Positions 24,695 through 34,928 of a stretch of 64,000 nucleotides of DNA are shown here, piece after piece (position 1 is the stretch's first letter; every line of letters begins with the position of its first letter). Origin of the DNA: Ilyonectria destructans (lineage: Eukaryota > Ascomycota > Sordariomycetes > Hypocreales > Nectriaceae); the NCBI GenBank assembly GCA_020740775.1, contig JAHEWK010000003.1, positions 1,736,001 to 1,800,000 of the forward strand, given 5' to 3'. The notes beneath the pieces were generated by a model. The model was not told the origin of the DNA. It made no database searches and worked only from the letters and a program-made list of their open reading frames with translations. Made by a program: the position numbers and the translations under genes.

Positions 24695-25152
24695 GGGCAC
24701 TCCGACGAGAGGTGCTTGGGGAGAAGCATCCAGATACGATCAGCAGCATGGCGGACCTCGCGGCGACGTATCATGCTCAGGGCCGATATGACGAAGCCGA
24801 AGGCATCTACCAGCAAGTACTGAAAGTCAGACGGGAGGTGCCTGGGGAGAAGCATCCAGATACGATCAGCAGCATGGCATCCCTCGCGACGACGTGCCAT
24901 CAGCAGGGTCGATATGCTGAGGCAGAACAGCTCCACCAGACCGCTCTAGACCTCCGTCGTCGTGTTCTGGGAGAAAGTCATCCCGCCACAATACAGAGTA
25001 TAGAGTACCTCGCCTTGACGCAAGAGGCATTACAACAATTTCCGTCTCACAGAATCTCTGCAGTCTTTGGCAGTGACGCAAGTAGGCAATTCGAAAGGAC
25101 GGGAGAAGCTAGGGCAAGGATCTTTGCGGGAGACTATACGCAGGAAAGCTGA

Positions 25153-26278
25153 TAATTTCTGCAAATTGAGGTTTTCTCGAACACAAGGGCCTCGATGAAG
25201 CTGTATTTCTACATGTGCGAATCTATCTGTTTCTACTCGATTGTCTGGCATAGTAATCAACGAACGTTCTCTGTGCTTACTATACATAGAATTGAGTGTG
25301 CGGGTGTCATTTTTTGGGTAATCGTAGCTTTCGGCCAGAAGGAGACCATGGGACAATTATGGATAGTGTTCAGAGAGATACATGACAAGACGTTGGCAGC
25401 TGTTGGGTTTGTTGATGCCCGAACGGTAATTAGTAAAATAGGAAGCTAATTATGCCCAAAACTGTATCTGTCACTTGCACACTCCAGTTTAAGTGAATCA
25501 GCCTACGTTTCCGTTGCTCCCAGCTTGTTGTCGGGCACAGACACATCAGCCTTCAACACGATGGGCACGATTAAGGATGGACATCAAATGTCCTCGACGA
25601 AGGCATCTGTAGCAAAATGCCAAGGAGCCCCAAAGCTTGTTCATCGACATCGGTACCGATATTAGCGTTTCCCATTGTGCTTGGGCAATTGCTGGTGTGA
25701 CGCTAGCACGGCCCCAATACCGTGATGGGCTAAGCCCCTGCTCAGCAGATTGTGAAGGCTAGATTTAGACTGGTAACAAAGGAATGCTCTTTCTGAACCT
25801 TTTCCGGGGAGCATATGTGAACAGTCTTATGCCATTGGTTGGCTCAGCTCGAGCCTGGTAGGGGACAATGACATGCCGATCCACGGAGAGGTCCATTGTG
25901 AGAGATACAAAAGTAACAAATGCGGAGCAAGAAAACAGTTCTAGGAACATTGGCAAGAACATGGCAGGACAAGGAGGAGATGAGAACAACAACCTGGAAG
26001 CTTAATCCTAGCCAAGTGCTCAGAGTGAACAAAAACAGTTAGCGATGGCAATGGATAAAAAGGAGAGCACGATGGTTTGAACAAAGAACCATTAAGAATA
26101 ATTCAGAAGACAGAAAGAGGTGTTACAAAATTCTAGCTTGGGGCAGCTCAGACAGTAGGGGTATAAATGGTTAGGTCTCACCCCTTCTCCTTCCTTCCCC
26201 ATAACACATAACACAACGCCATCACGCAAATATCGACCAGTACCAAGTCACGATTGTTAACAATCAACTCTTTCTACA
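25153..26278. other. Intergenic stretch with TATA box
   Basis: No supported gene. A TATA-like gggtataaatgg at about 26158-26169 lies 110 bases before the ATG of the next gene, followed by a CAC/CCAT-rich leader. Confidence 0.5.
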
Positions 26279-27529
26279 ATGTCAAACATCGAGAGGCCTT
26301 ACTACCAGCTTCAGGAGATTGACGATAACTCCTGGCTCCTTGCAGGGCAGGTCGTAATCTCCCGACAAAGCGCGCGCGCCTCAGATCGCCCATGTTGGGA
26401 GACCTCGCAGGGCGACTTCTTCACAATCTCCGAAGGCCCAACTCCGGCACCACAAACACGCCCGTCTACCTTTACAGGCAACAAGTTGTTTGGACAATTC
26501 CCACATCCAAATGATTCATCAACCTTTGGCCTCTGGGCCATGGGTGATGCCTGGATACATTTGGAGAGAGCACCTTCGGCCTGGATTTCAAATGAGTACC
26601 ATGCCTTGAAACTCGTTCAAAGTAAAGGAGACTTGGGCTTTGTTACGCCTCCAATTCATTACTTTGCGGAGTTTGATGGCTGGGTTTGTCTTGTCATTGG
26701 TCAATTAGATGGCCCAACCGTTGAGGACATTTGGCATACATTGCAGCCCAATGAAAAAACCCACTACATCAAACAAGCAGCGAACATGGTCCAAAAGCTT
26801 GCAGAGTTTGAGTCTGACAAGATTTGCGGAGCTAGTGGCATTGAAGTCGCTCAATCATTCTTACACGAACCGGTTGACAGTGACCAGGTCGGCGAAGAGA
26901 ACCGTCCCGTGTCTGGGAGTCTTGCCATGGATTGCTCCACTTTCCATTTCAGCTACAACAACTTTGGACCGTGGAACATTATTCTAAATGGTGTAGACAA
27001 GCCAATTGGAGTCGTTCGATGGATGGACGCGGGCTTTTTCCCCAAGGCCTGGACACGAACTTTGCTCCGTACGACATGTTATATGGACATTTCTGAGCAT
27101 ACTCCTCAAACCAAGAAGGAAATCGAGGATTTGATAGAAACCATTGACCGCCTAGAGGAGGGTCAGGAGCCGCCGTCCCTGTTGCAGCGAATCTGCACAA
27201 GCTTCCTGGAAGCACTAACTCAACCCAAATATCAAACGATCACCAACAGCCCAAGTGAGTCTCCAGAAAATAGGTCTCTATACGCGAAGCATATGAAAGG
27301 TTTGGAGGAAATCCAGGAATGGAGGTCTTTGCTTGAGAAGCGATTAGCAGAGAAGGGATTTCCAGAGTGCGCAGATGAGTATCTGAGATATGGAGGAGGT
27401 ACGGTGTCACCTTCAACTCACTTCAAAACAAACCATACCAGGCCTCTTGTGGAACTTCTACACGAGCCAATCACCTTCAAAAGAGAACGCGAGGACAAAA
27501 GATTTTTCCCTGCTGACTGGTTTCTTTAA
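26279..27529 (+). CDS. APH-like phosphotransferase fold, predicted pseudokinase
   Basis: A single exon encodes 416 residues. The layout matches fungal aminoglycoside-phosphotransferase-like proteins: NEYHALKLVQSKGDLGFVTPPIHYF near the N-lobe, a hinge-like LVIGQLDGPTVEDIWHTL, then a catalytic-loop position and a following strand. The usual H-N-D-x-x-P-x-N loop reads Y-N-N-F-G-P-W-N, so both the His and the catalytic Asp are replaced. The usual I-D-W-E metal-binding strand reads V-R-W-M before AGFFP, so the second Asp is lost too. The fold is likely kept while catalysis is probably absent. The C-terminal third contains a long helical region (LEEIQEWRSLLEKRLAEKGFPECADEYL). It sits between the NLR relic and the caspase gene. 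A binding or regulatory role is inferred; no substrate can be named. Confidence 0.68.
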   Translation: MSNIERPYYQLQEIDDNSWLLAGQVVISRQSARASDRPCWETSQGDFFTISEGPTPAPQTRPSTFTGNKLFGQFPHPNDSSTFGLWAMGDAWIHLERAPSAWISNEYHALKLVQSKGDLGFVTPPIHYFAEFDGWVCLVIGQLDGPTVEDIWHTLQPNEKTHYIKQAANMVQKLAEFESDKICGASGIEVAQSFLHEPVDSDQVGEENRPVSGSLAMDCSTFHFSYNNFGPWNIILNGVDKPIGVVRWMDAGFFPKAWTRTLLRTTCYMDISEHTPQTKKEIEDLIETIDRLEEGQEPPSLLQRICTSFLEALTQPKYQTITNSPSESPENRSLYAKHMKGLEEIQEWRSLLEKRLAEKGFPECADEYLRYGGGTVSPSTHFKTNHTRPLVELLHEPITFKREREDKRFFPADWFL

Positions 27530-27876
27530 AAATAACCCCTTCTAAACGGCGTCGAACTGATATGGATGGGAACAGCTGGGGTAGCGGGTGCAATTTGTAC
27601 CTCTCTTTTGTTTTGGAGTTCTAATAGTGGAATGATAAAGGTAGTTAATCGGCAGTTACATTTTAGAGTATTAGGGGACGTGAATTTCACTTGGTCTTTA
27701 AATTGGTATTGACACATGGTATTTTTGACTCCGTCATGAATCGTTCATCCATTCTATTCTCGCTATCATGATCGACTGAATTCTAATCTGGGTCTCTTCC
27801 ACCTCCACTCTAATCCTTTGCAACGATCGGTCTCTCACAGCCCAGCGCTCCTCACATTGCGTGTTCTGGATGTCAT
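27530..27876. other. Convergent 3' spacer
   Basis: Lies between the 3' ends of the APH-like gene (plus) and the zinc-ribbon gene (minus). Nothing recognised. Confidence 0.5.
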
Positions 27877-28086
27877 CTAGACATACACCTTAGCTGCGAC
27901 CGCCACAGCGACGTACGCAGACAAAACCACCACAACAGCCACCAACGGAGATAGCTTCCCTGCTATAGCCCCACAGTTTGGGCAAGGCCCTTGGTGCTTA
28001 CGGATAAGGTTTGCATTGCATCTGAAGCAAGTCTGGCTGGGGCGGGGGACCATGTTCGCCTCGCTCGTGTCCAACGTCTCATACAT
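27877..28086 (-). CDS. Small zinc-ribbon protein with C-terminal membrane anchor
   Basis: From the ATG at 28086 it gives 69 residues. It has a CFRC..CPNC pattern with 13 residues between the pairs, which is a short zinc-ribbon-like finger. After it comes a hydrophobic stretch of about 22 residues rich in Val and Ala near the C-terminus, consistent with a tail anchor. Upstream on the minus strand, gtacgt at 28147 to ttag at 28088 marks a likely 5'-UTR intron ending just before the ATG, and a TATA-like tctataaag lies at about 28369-28377. Those features support a real gene; conservation cannot be judged from here. The function is unknown. Confidence 0.4.
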   Translation of the reverse strand: MYETLDTSEANMVPRPSQTCFRCNANLIRKHQGPCPNCGAIAGKLSPLVAVVVVLSAYVAVAVAAKVYV

Positions 28087-28149
28087 GGCTAACGTCTTTT
28101 CAAGATTAGTGGGAAAACGGGCACATTGAAGTTCAGGGTTACGTACCAC

Positions 28150-30603
28150 GATGGACTTGCGAAAGTTGGCTTGTTAGGTGTCGTGTAGGTATTGCATTGG
28201 CTTACGACTTGAATTTGTCGAAGTCGGCTGATTGAAGAAGGCGACTGAATGATGAAGACGACTGGGTGTGTGTGGCTTTGCTTGCGTTGGCGGGTATCTG
28301 AAAGAGGAATGTCGGGAGGAATGTCAAGAGGAAGAGATGGAGGGGGGGAGATGAAGAGGAACCAGGAGCTTTATAGACAAAGATGAAAAGTTGGAGCATG
28401 TCGTCTTTCAACTCCAACCTGTCCCAACAGAGAGCGCACCATGGCTTGAAGCAAACATCAAAAGGGGGGCGGAGGTACAGGAAGAGAAGGAAGGGTGGGG
28501 CAACCATCCAACCTAGGAGTGATATAAATGGAGGGCAGTGTGGTGGCGTTGGAAAAGGCGGAAAACGACAGCGGTCGGAGCTGTGTAAAGAGACAGAGTA
28601 TTGGAAAATGTGACATGCTAAATCAGTGACATACATTTCAGCCTCTTCAATCACTGTGGTCTGGACTAGCCTCGCTTATTCTGTGACCGCTCCGTCCAGT
28701 GGCGCAAGTTTGCATGCAGATCCTCCGTTCGCCAACACTTGTCTAGAGCGACAGGTCCCAGCGCCGCCAGCGGTGTGGTGGCAATGGGGGCGCCATGTGC
28801 TCAGCGACAGGGGGCAGCGTGAGTGGGAATATCGCGGGGTCTCCTTGCTGGTTCATGAAACGGGAAGCTTGGGTTCGTATAAAAAACGGGCAAGCCAAGT
28901 CTGGATACATCACGCCCCTCCACACAGCTGGATTGCCTACCGTGCAGACCAGATTTGGACACTGATATTGAATCCACCTGAGTCTGCAGCGCTTGCCCAA
29001 TTATCCTTGAGAGCCCTGTTTTCTTTTCTTTTTCGTGTCTGCAGTGAGACCTCAGGCTCCCCGCAATCACTGTTGGCAGTGCTAGGGAAATCACGGAAAA
29101 AAATGGCCGGGGAGTTTCTTTGTGACGTGGTAGTAGCTCCGCCGTCTTGAGTGGACTAAAAGGGCAAGCAGAAGAGGGGTCAGGGTGGGCTGCTATTTTC
29201 CATGTACAGTCTTGTGCTGGCAGAGATCTGCACTCCACCAGGTATTGGCTAGGAGCTTGCCGAATGAGCAAGAGGTACAGCCTTGTGCTGGCAGAGACCT
29301 CCATTTTACCAGGTATTAGCTGGGAGCTTGTCGGATGAGCAAGAGGCACAGCAAGAAATGTGCTCCAAACTGTTGTTCCTCATTCTTGGTTGTTGGTAGA
29401 GGTCTACAAAAGCTTTGTGAATAAGCCACGTTGCCACGTCACTGAGCACTTGTCGTACAGAGCCCAGAGGAAATGGGATCAAGCTCAAAGAGAGAGAGAG
29501 CTACGGCAAATGCCGGAGTCTGTTGGCACTAAAAACGGCCGTGGCTGGTTCCCGATTGATTGCATGCATGATATGTCTACGCGAATGCCCGCCTCACGCA
29601 CCACGGCTCCCCGCCCATGGCGGCCAAATTCTTCTCATCCTTTCGACGTACCGATCATGGCATGTCCGTATTCACCAACCGGGACTCTAGCTTACAAGCG
29701 GGGATGGAAATGATATACCTTGGCCAGCGCCGGGGTCCAGCCTGGGGAACAGCATATGGAGCTGGGAAATGGAACGCCACTATCGCAAGGTCAGCCAAAG
29801 AGCGGGAGCCCTCCCTGCAAGGCCCCAATAGCCCCAGCTAGCTAACTCAAGCAGGCCGTTTCAATCGCATAACCTCAAGCCCACCAGGTCAGACTCCAGC
29901 CAATCCAGTACCTGCAGCAAAGGCAGCCACCTTCCCGACCCCCGTCAAGAGACATTGTGCCCACCTAACAGCGCGTAGTACTGCAGCAAGTAGTAAGTCA
30001 ATCCATCAGTCCGTCAGGCAGTCGATCAATCAGCGAACAGCCCAGCAGCCTAGGAGCTCAGCAGTGTAAGCCGTAGACCGTAGACTGTAGAGCAGGCTGC
30101 GCGGCCAATCTCAGAGACTTTTTCAGGCCGTCGTTGTGACGTCTGTACGCGGGAGGAGGCGTCTCAACATGGGGTGTGGGCTTATTTTCGGGCCAATCAT
30201 ACAACGTTATTGCATCGAGCATACTCTCAGCAGGTGCAAATTATGTGTTACTGTGTAAGGGAATTGCTTTATTGGGCTCTTGAATCTGCTAGAGAGGGAA
30301 ATTCAATTGCAGTCTAGAAGTGAATTTAATAGCAATATATATCTGCTATTTGATGTTATTTTAAGCTGTGGGAAACTAGGTTGCTGTGGATGTACCAGCC
30401 GTAGCCACAGCCCGCCTCTGCCCACCCGCCCTATGAAAGTTCCGAGATCCGTTCACAGGTCCTTCGCCATCAAGACTACATCCAACAAAAATACAATTTC
30501 CCAAATCACTAACAAGTGCATTGTGTATAAGACATACTATTAAACTGCATGTACCAAGTTGTTTATTTTCAGCGCTACCTTTTCTCCACAAGCTCTGCTC
30601 GTG
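28150..30603. other. Gene-poor stretch with a tandem repeat
   Basis: 2.4 kb with no supported gene. Overlapping frames on both strands (28626-29150 plus, 28801-29349 minus) have no domain, and the longest runs through a tandem duplication. The stretch also holds cag/gca low-complexity segments at about 29985-30085. Confidence 0.45.
29205..29346. repeat. 71-bp tandem repeat, two copies
   Basis: 29205-29275 and 29276-29346 are head-to-tail copies of the same 71-base unit (tacag[tc]cttgtgctggcag..gagcaagagg). They differ at about a dozen sites, mostly transitions, so the duplication is not recent. Confidence 0.9.
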
Positions 30604-31686
30604 CTAAACACCCCACTCGAGTCCTGCAACCATACTATCGTAACCCAGATCATCTATCTCCCATGCCACCTCTTCCTGGTTGGCACAATACAGGACTGTC
30701 TCGGCATATCGTTCATCCAACCATGTTCTTCGCGCGAACTTCCAAGCAGTGCAAGCTTGCTGTACCCAGCTGGTGTCATTTTGGTCCGGCTCTTCAAGGT
30801 CTGTCCACATGTGATATGGCTCATCAACCGGGCTTTCTCCACGTTCGATAAGCGATACTTTGATCACGAGTGGATTATCGACGTCGTAGTGAGGGAGTCT
30901 GTTTCGATAGATCTTCTTAGCCTCTGAAATTGCAAAGCTGGTCTCGTCTGCGATTAGGGGCGTGAACTGAATACGACCCGTTTCCTTGAAGTAGCGGAAC
31001 CCCAGCCAGATACCTTTCTCAGGGTCAGACCCGAGGGCATAGGCAGCCAGTTTGTCACTAGAGACATCCCACTCCTGGAACCCGTTGATCGAGAAGTCTG
31101 CTGTGCCGAACCTGGTGACAAGTGTCACCTCCTTGACCAGAGGCAGTGTGGCTTTCGCCGGCCAAGATTCCAACGGCATGAATCGCAATCTTTCTGCCGT
31201 AGAAGCTTCGGGATACTCCTCTTCCAGGTCATCGTTCGACGGAAATTTCCAACCTTTTTTCGAAATTGACATGACTCTTCGGAAGGGAAGCGGAAGACTT
31301 GACCGTAGTCGGAGGCGATCAGGGGGGTCGCCGATTTCGCTTGTCCGTACCTCCGCCGTGGGGAGTTCCATGTCGAAGATCTTGAGTGTGGCCGATTTCA
31401 AGTCGAGCCGTATTGTCTGTTCTTTCCTGCCGGCGTAAACATCGATGGCATCGGGAAAGTGGCCCATTTCTATCACAGACCCATCTTCTTCCTTGCGTGT
31501 CAAAATGGCCCTCGTCTCCGTATCGACTTGAAGGAGGGATCTTTCAAGAACGGCTGCGTCCAGGATATGGTTCTTCCACACAGTCACAATCTTCTCAGAC
31601 ATTGCCTCTTCGAGAATCATGGTCTTGATCTCCATGGGCATGGATCTGTAATCAAATTGGTTGTTCAGTTCCTTGGATTCTTCCAT
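30604..31686 (-). CDS. 2EXR-like domain protein, function unknown
   Basis: A single exon encodes 360 residues. The N-terminus FDYRSMPMEIKTMILEEAM resembles the start of the fungal 2EXR/F-box-like domain (phi-x-x-LP-x-E-I-R-x-x-I-W). No catalytic motif, signal peptide or membrane segment is seen. The protein is rich in charged residues, with Trp-containing segments at regular spacing (KKGWKFP, LESWPAK, FQEWDV, GIWLGFRYF). Fungal genomes carry many such proteins of unknown role in variable regions. It is divergent from the caspase-like gene at 32540, and the two share about 850 bases of upstream DNA. Confidence 0.65.
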   Translation of the reverse strand: MEESKELNNQFDYRSMPMEIKTMILEEAMSEKIVTVWKNHILDAAVLERSLLQVDTETRAILTRKEEDGSVIEMGHFPDAIDVYAGRKEQTIRLDLKSATLKIFDMELPTAEVRTSEIGDPPDRLRLRSSLPLPFRRVMSISKKGWKFPSNDDLEEEYPEASTAERLRFMPLESWPAKATLPLVKEVTLVTRFGTADFSINGFQEWDVSSDKLAAYALGSDPEKGIWLGFRYFKETGRIQFTPLIADETSFAISEAKKIYRNRLPHYDVDNPLVIKVSLIERGESPVDEPYHMWTDLEEPDQNDTSWVQQACTAWKFARRTWLDERYAETVLYCANQEEVAWEIDDLGYDSMVAGLEWGV

Positions 31687-32539
31687 GGTCGTAAGAAGCT
31701 CTGGGTGTGATGATGGTATGATGGTGTTTATCCTGTGTGGACTGATGCTTCCTGGTTGGAGGTATCGGGGTGTGATCAGAGGTGTGGATTATAGAAAGTT
31801 CAGATTTACTCAGGGAGGATGAGCTAGAATTTATACCATTGGGCTGCCTAATTGAAGTGTTCGATAGAACATTGGGACACTATGACAATCCAGGATGGAT
31901 TTGTACTCATCCATCTTTGTCAAAGGAACATGTTGAAACAGACAATCTTCCGAACGCACGACGACGTTCAAGAACAGTCACTCAACATAGCTTGTTACTC
32001 ATGAGTCTTGGAAACGGCACAGCCAATAGCGAAATAACATGGAATACATGGAGGTTCGTGCTGGGTGTAGCACTAAAGGTTTGTCTCAATTGTTTGAAAA
32101 CACTGTATGGCTTTGATCAATCTGATAATATTGAGTAAAGCTATAAAAAAAAATGGAGGAATGCCGTGCTAATCACAGCTCTCGATTTCATCAGATCTGC
32201 ACTTTGATATGCACTTCGCCCCGCCGCAGCCTCAATTTCCCACCTGCCCAACTGCAATGATGCCTGATAATCACGGTGTTCACTGCAACGTAAGCCATGT
32301 TCCACTGCCCTTGTATTACCCCGCCCCTAGCAGAAGGCAGATTTGACCTCACTCACATTGAATGTCAGCAGCCGAGGAAGCACTCATCTTCCAGGTTCCA
32401 TCATTATATCCTAAGAATTAATTCTCTTTTACAAACTACCTTGCCAGCCTGGATCCCGTCTACATCCCCGATACCATTGTCTAGCGACCAACCACATCTT
32501 GCAACCCGGAGCACGCTGCCGTTCACTGCTGGATGCGCC
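31687..32539. other. Divergent promoter region
   Basis: Shared upstream region of the 2EXR-like gene (minus) and the caspase-like gene (plus). An open frame extends the caspase ORF upstream to 32297, but its residues look like translated leader sequence (Pro/Ser/Thr/Leu rich). Confidence 0.45.
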
Positions 32540-34501
32540 ATGGCAGAACATCGCGACATCGTTCAGCACCACGCGGTTTTGATCGGAATTGATTCTTATC
32601 CCGACAGGCCCCTATATGGCTGTGTACAAGATGTTCGGGAAATTAAATCCCTTCTTGAGGTCCAGTCGCTGCCTGTGAACGTACACACGTTGGTCGGAGT
32701 CCGTAACATCAACGACGGGGCATGCACTCCAGCTGAACGCAACGCGCGTTTGCCAACATACGAGAATGTTATTTCTGCTTTCCAGATCGTTCTTTCTCTC
32801 GCAAACCCTGGGGATTTTGTCTACATTCACTACGCTGGACACGGGACTCGAGGGGATCCGACGAGCAAGTTTTCGAATGAATCCACAGGAGACCTCGCGT
32901 TGGTTTTACTTGATGAAAAATCCGAGGATGGCGTGAGGCTTCTGTGGGGTCACAGGCTCGCCCTCTTACTGAATGGCATGGTTGTGAAGCGATTGGCTGT
33001 CACCCTTGTCCTCGACTGTTGTTTCTCCGCGAGCGTGTACCGCCACGACAACCCCGGTGTCCGTTTTCTACCATACGACCCTGAGGCCGGTTCAAAGTTC
33101 TCCTCGGATCCGGACGATATTTTGGAAGATGAGAAGCTTGATCTACCTACAAGCCGCGACGCTTCTATGCTACCAAACTGGCTCATCAACCCAGATGGAT
33201 ATGCCATCCTCACGGCCTGTGGGCCACACGAAGAAGCGATTGAATTCAAACCAAAGAATGGACCTAAACACGGGGCCCTTTGTTATTTTCTTCTCCCTTT
33301 GATCAGAAGCGGTGGCCTCACAAAAAAACACAAGGACATCTATCATTACCTGTGCGCCAAGTTCCGAGAATCTACCCTGCAACAAAACCCGGTATTGTAT
33401 GGGAACAAAGACCAAGGCTTTTTCGGTCGCATCACCGGAAAATCCACAAGCACCCCAATTTCGATTGTCAAGAGGGGCAAGAGTCTTGAGTTGCAAGCGG
33501 GCAAAGCTCATGGTGTTTGTACCGGTGATCAGTTTGCCGTATACCCTTCCGACCTGGCAGAAACCGCCTCTAGACCAGCAGGGGAATTGGTTCTTGCTAG
33601 GGTCTCCCAAGTCAAAGCTTTGACATCAGATCTTGAGCTACTGGATGGATCGCCCACTGTCCAAGTCCAGACCGGGTGGATGGCAAGATCACACATTCGA
33701 TCTTTGCTTCACAAATTTCCGATACAGCTTGCATCCAACCTGTCAAATTTAGAGGAATGGATGGCAATTCTGGCTGAAAGATTGCTTGATGGTTATACCA
33801 GCCAGGGGCGCTCTTCGTGCTCATTTCAGGTGGTGCTGAACAACGGAGAGTATGAGATCCTGGACAGTTCTGGTCAAAATATGCTCAATCTTCCAACTAT
33901 GCCACAAGATCGAACTGACGTCAGTTACATCTGCGATATCTTGGAGCACTTGGCTCGATTCAAGTTGGTCGAAGACATTGCCAACGAGACGCCCCAGGAC
34001 TCTTTCCGAGATTCAATTGATGCCAAGATAATTACCCCCGCCGGCAGCATTTACACTCCAGGATCGGTAGTAGAACTCGAACAGGACGAAAGTGCAAAAT
34101 ACACATTCGAGTTACAAATCTCAAACAAGGGGACAGAGAGTCTTTACGCGTTTCTGTACAACATGGGACCTTTCTGGCAGGTTGAGGATCTTTACCGTGG
34201 CACGTACGAAGTCATCCCACCGCAGAATCGGAGTGAAATGTTTACGGGCACATTTCGGAAGAAGTTGAAGACGAGCATACCAGTTGAGATGCTAGACAAG
34301 GGGCACCTTCAATGCGAAGACATCATCAAAGTCTTCATCACATCTCAGCCGACTTCATTCGATCTCCTGGACTTACCCAAGATCGACGGAATACCCAAGA
34401 AGAGTTCAAGCAGCAGGACTGGTGAAGGGGGGCCGAATCTCTCTGAGGATTGGGTTGCCCTGAATTTTCATATTCGAACTTCAGTAAATGAGGAGTTTTG
34501 A
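32540..34501 (+). CDS. Caspase-like (peptidase C14) domain protein
   Basis: I chose the ATG at 32540, which has a strong CGCCATGGC context and directly precedes the domain, giving 653 residues; the frame is open further up to 32297. The caspase fold begins HHAVLIGIDSYPDRPLYGCVQDV. The dyad is visible: His101 in YIHYAGHGTRG and Cys161 in VLDCCFSASV, the D-x-C arrangement of metacaspase-like enzymes. After the peptidase domain (about 1-310) comes a second region with SLELQAGKAHGVCTGDQFAVYP and a C-terminal beta-rich part with LYAFLYNMGPFWQVEDLY. This two-part layout recurs in large fungal caspase-domain proteins. Such enzymes are linked to regulated cell death and stress. The neighbourhood with CHAT and NLR-like genes suggests the same here, by inference. 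Confidence 0.88.
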   Translation: MAEHRDIVQHHAVLIGIDSYPDRPLYGCVQDVREIKSLLEVQSLPVNVHTLVGVRNINDGACTPAERNARLPTYENVISAFQIVLSLANPGDFVYIHYAGHGTRGDPTSKFSNESTGDLALVLLDEKSEDGVRLLWGHRLALLLNGMVVKRLAVTLVLDCCFSASVYRHDNPGVRFLPYDPEAGSKFSSDPDDILEDEKLDLPTSRDASMLPNWLINPDGYAILTACGPHEEAIEFKPKNGPKHGALCYFLLPLIRSGGLTKKHKDIYHYLCAKFRESTLQQNPVLYGNKDQGFFGRITGKSTSTPISIVKRGKSLELQAGKAHGVCTGDQFAVYPSDLAETASRPAGELVLARVSQVKALTSDLELLDGSPTVQVQTGWMARSHIRSLLHKFPIQLASNLSNLEEWMAILAERLLDGYTSQGRSSCSFQVVLNNGEYEILDSSGQNMLNLPTMPQDRTDVSYICDILEHLARFKLVEDIANETPQDSFRDSIDAKIITPAGSIYTPGSVVELEQDESAKYTFELQISNKGTESLYAFLYNMGPFWQVEDLYRGTYEVIPPQNRSEMFTGTFRKKLKTSIPVEMLDKGHLQCEDIIKVFITSQPTSFDLLDLPKIDGIPKKSSSSRTGEGGPNLSEDWVALNFHIRTSVNEEF

Positions 34502-34928
34502 TCTGTTGCTCAGAGTCTTGGGATATGCCAGCTTGCCACTGCCCTTTGACAAAATACGAGACATTCCAAGAAGAGATCTCTGGATGAACAGACAGTACTC
34601 AACGCAATGACATCATGTTATAAAAGTCCCTTCCTTTTATCTAGAAGTGATTTGGGGCCATGACAGCAAGAAAATGAGAGCGCCTTCAACATGTGATGTC
34701 CTCTCAACCCTAAAGTTCAACATAGCCAAAACATTATTTTGGCACAAGCCTACATCTGCCAATCACCTATTACGACTCAATCCAAGTTAGTGGTGCACAA
34801 TCATCTAGTTGGTGGTAAGTTCTGCTACCAAGGTAAATAAAGGCGGCACGCGAGGTAATAGTAAATAAACCAAGGTTCTATGTTCCGCAATTAAACATTA
34901 AGTAACAGGTTGCCAACAAAGGAATGGC
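34502..34928. other. Convergent 3' spacer
   Basis: Lies between the 3' ends of the caspase-like gene (plus) and the GH16 gene (minus). Nothing recognised. Confidence 0.5.

Larger units (their letters stand above)
23046..25152 (+). pseudogene. Broken NB-ARC/TPR (NLR-like STAND) gene
   Basis: Exon pieces 23046-23114 and 23178-24513 are joined by a 63-base intron that splits the P-loop codon, giving LWGLGGSGKTQIALDYAYRR. Further NB-ARC signs are WIMILDNADDL (Walker B), a TSRD sensor-like segment and RLPLAISQAGAYM (GLPLA motif), then a winged-helix-like region with YEVHKLVQEAIRYRL. The frame then runs into (GA)14 and stops at 24513. Kinesin-light-chain-type TPRs resume at about 24695: LRREVLGEKHPDTISSM, Y-A-Q-GRYDEAE, then two further repeats, to 25152. 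The upstream effector exon is missing and AT-rich DNA lies in its place. In fungi NB-ARC/TPR receptors are candidates for non-self recognition that trigger cell death. The gene is truncated at the 5' side and interrupted in the middle, so it is unlikely to be functional. Confidence 0.78.

Noticed and set aside
28801..29349. 182-codon minus-strand frame
   Set aside because: It runs through the 71-bp tandem repeat, which explains its internal repetition; no domain.
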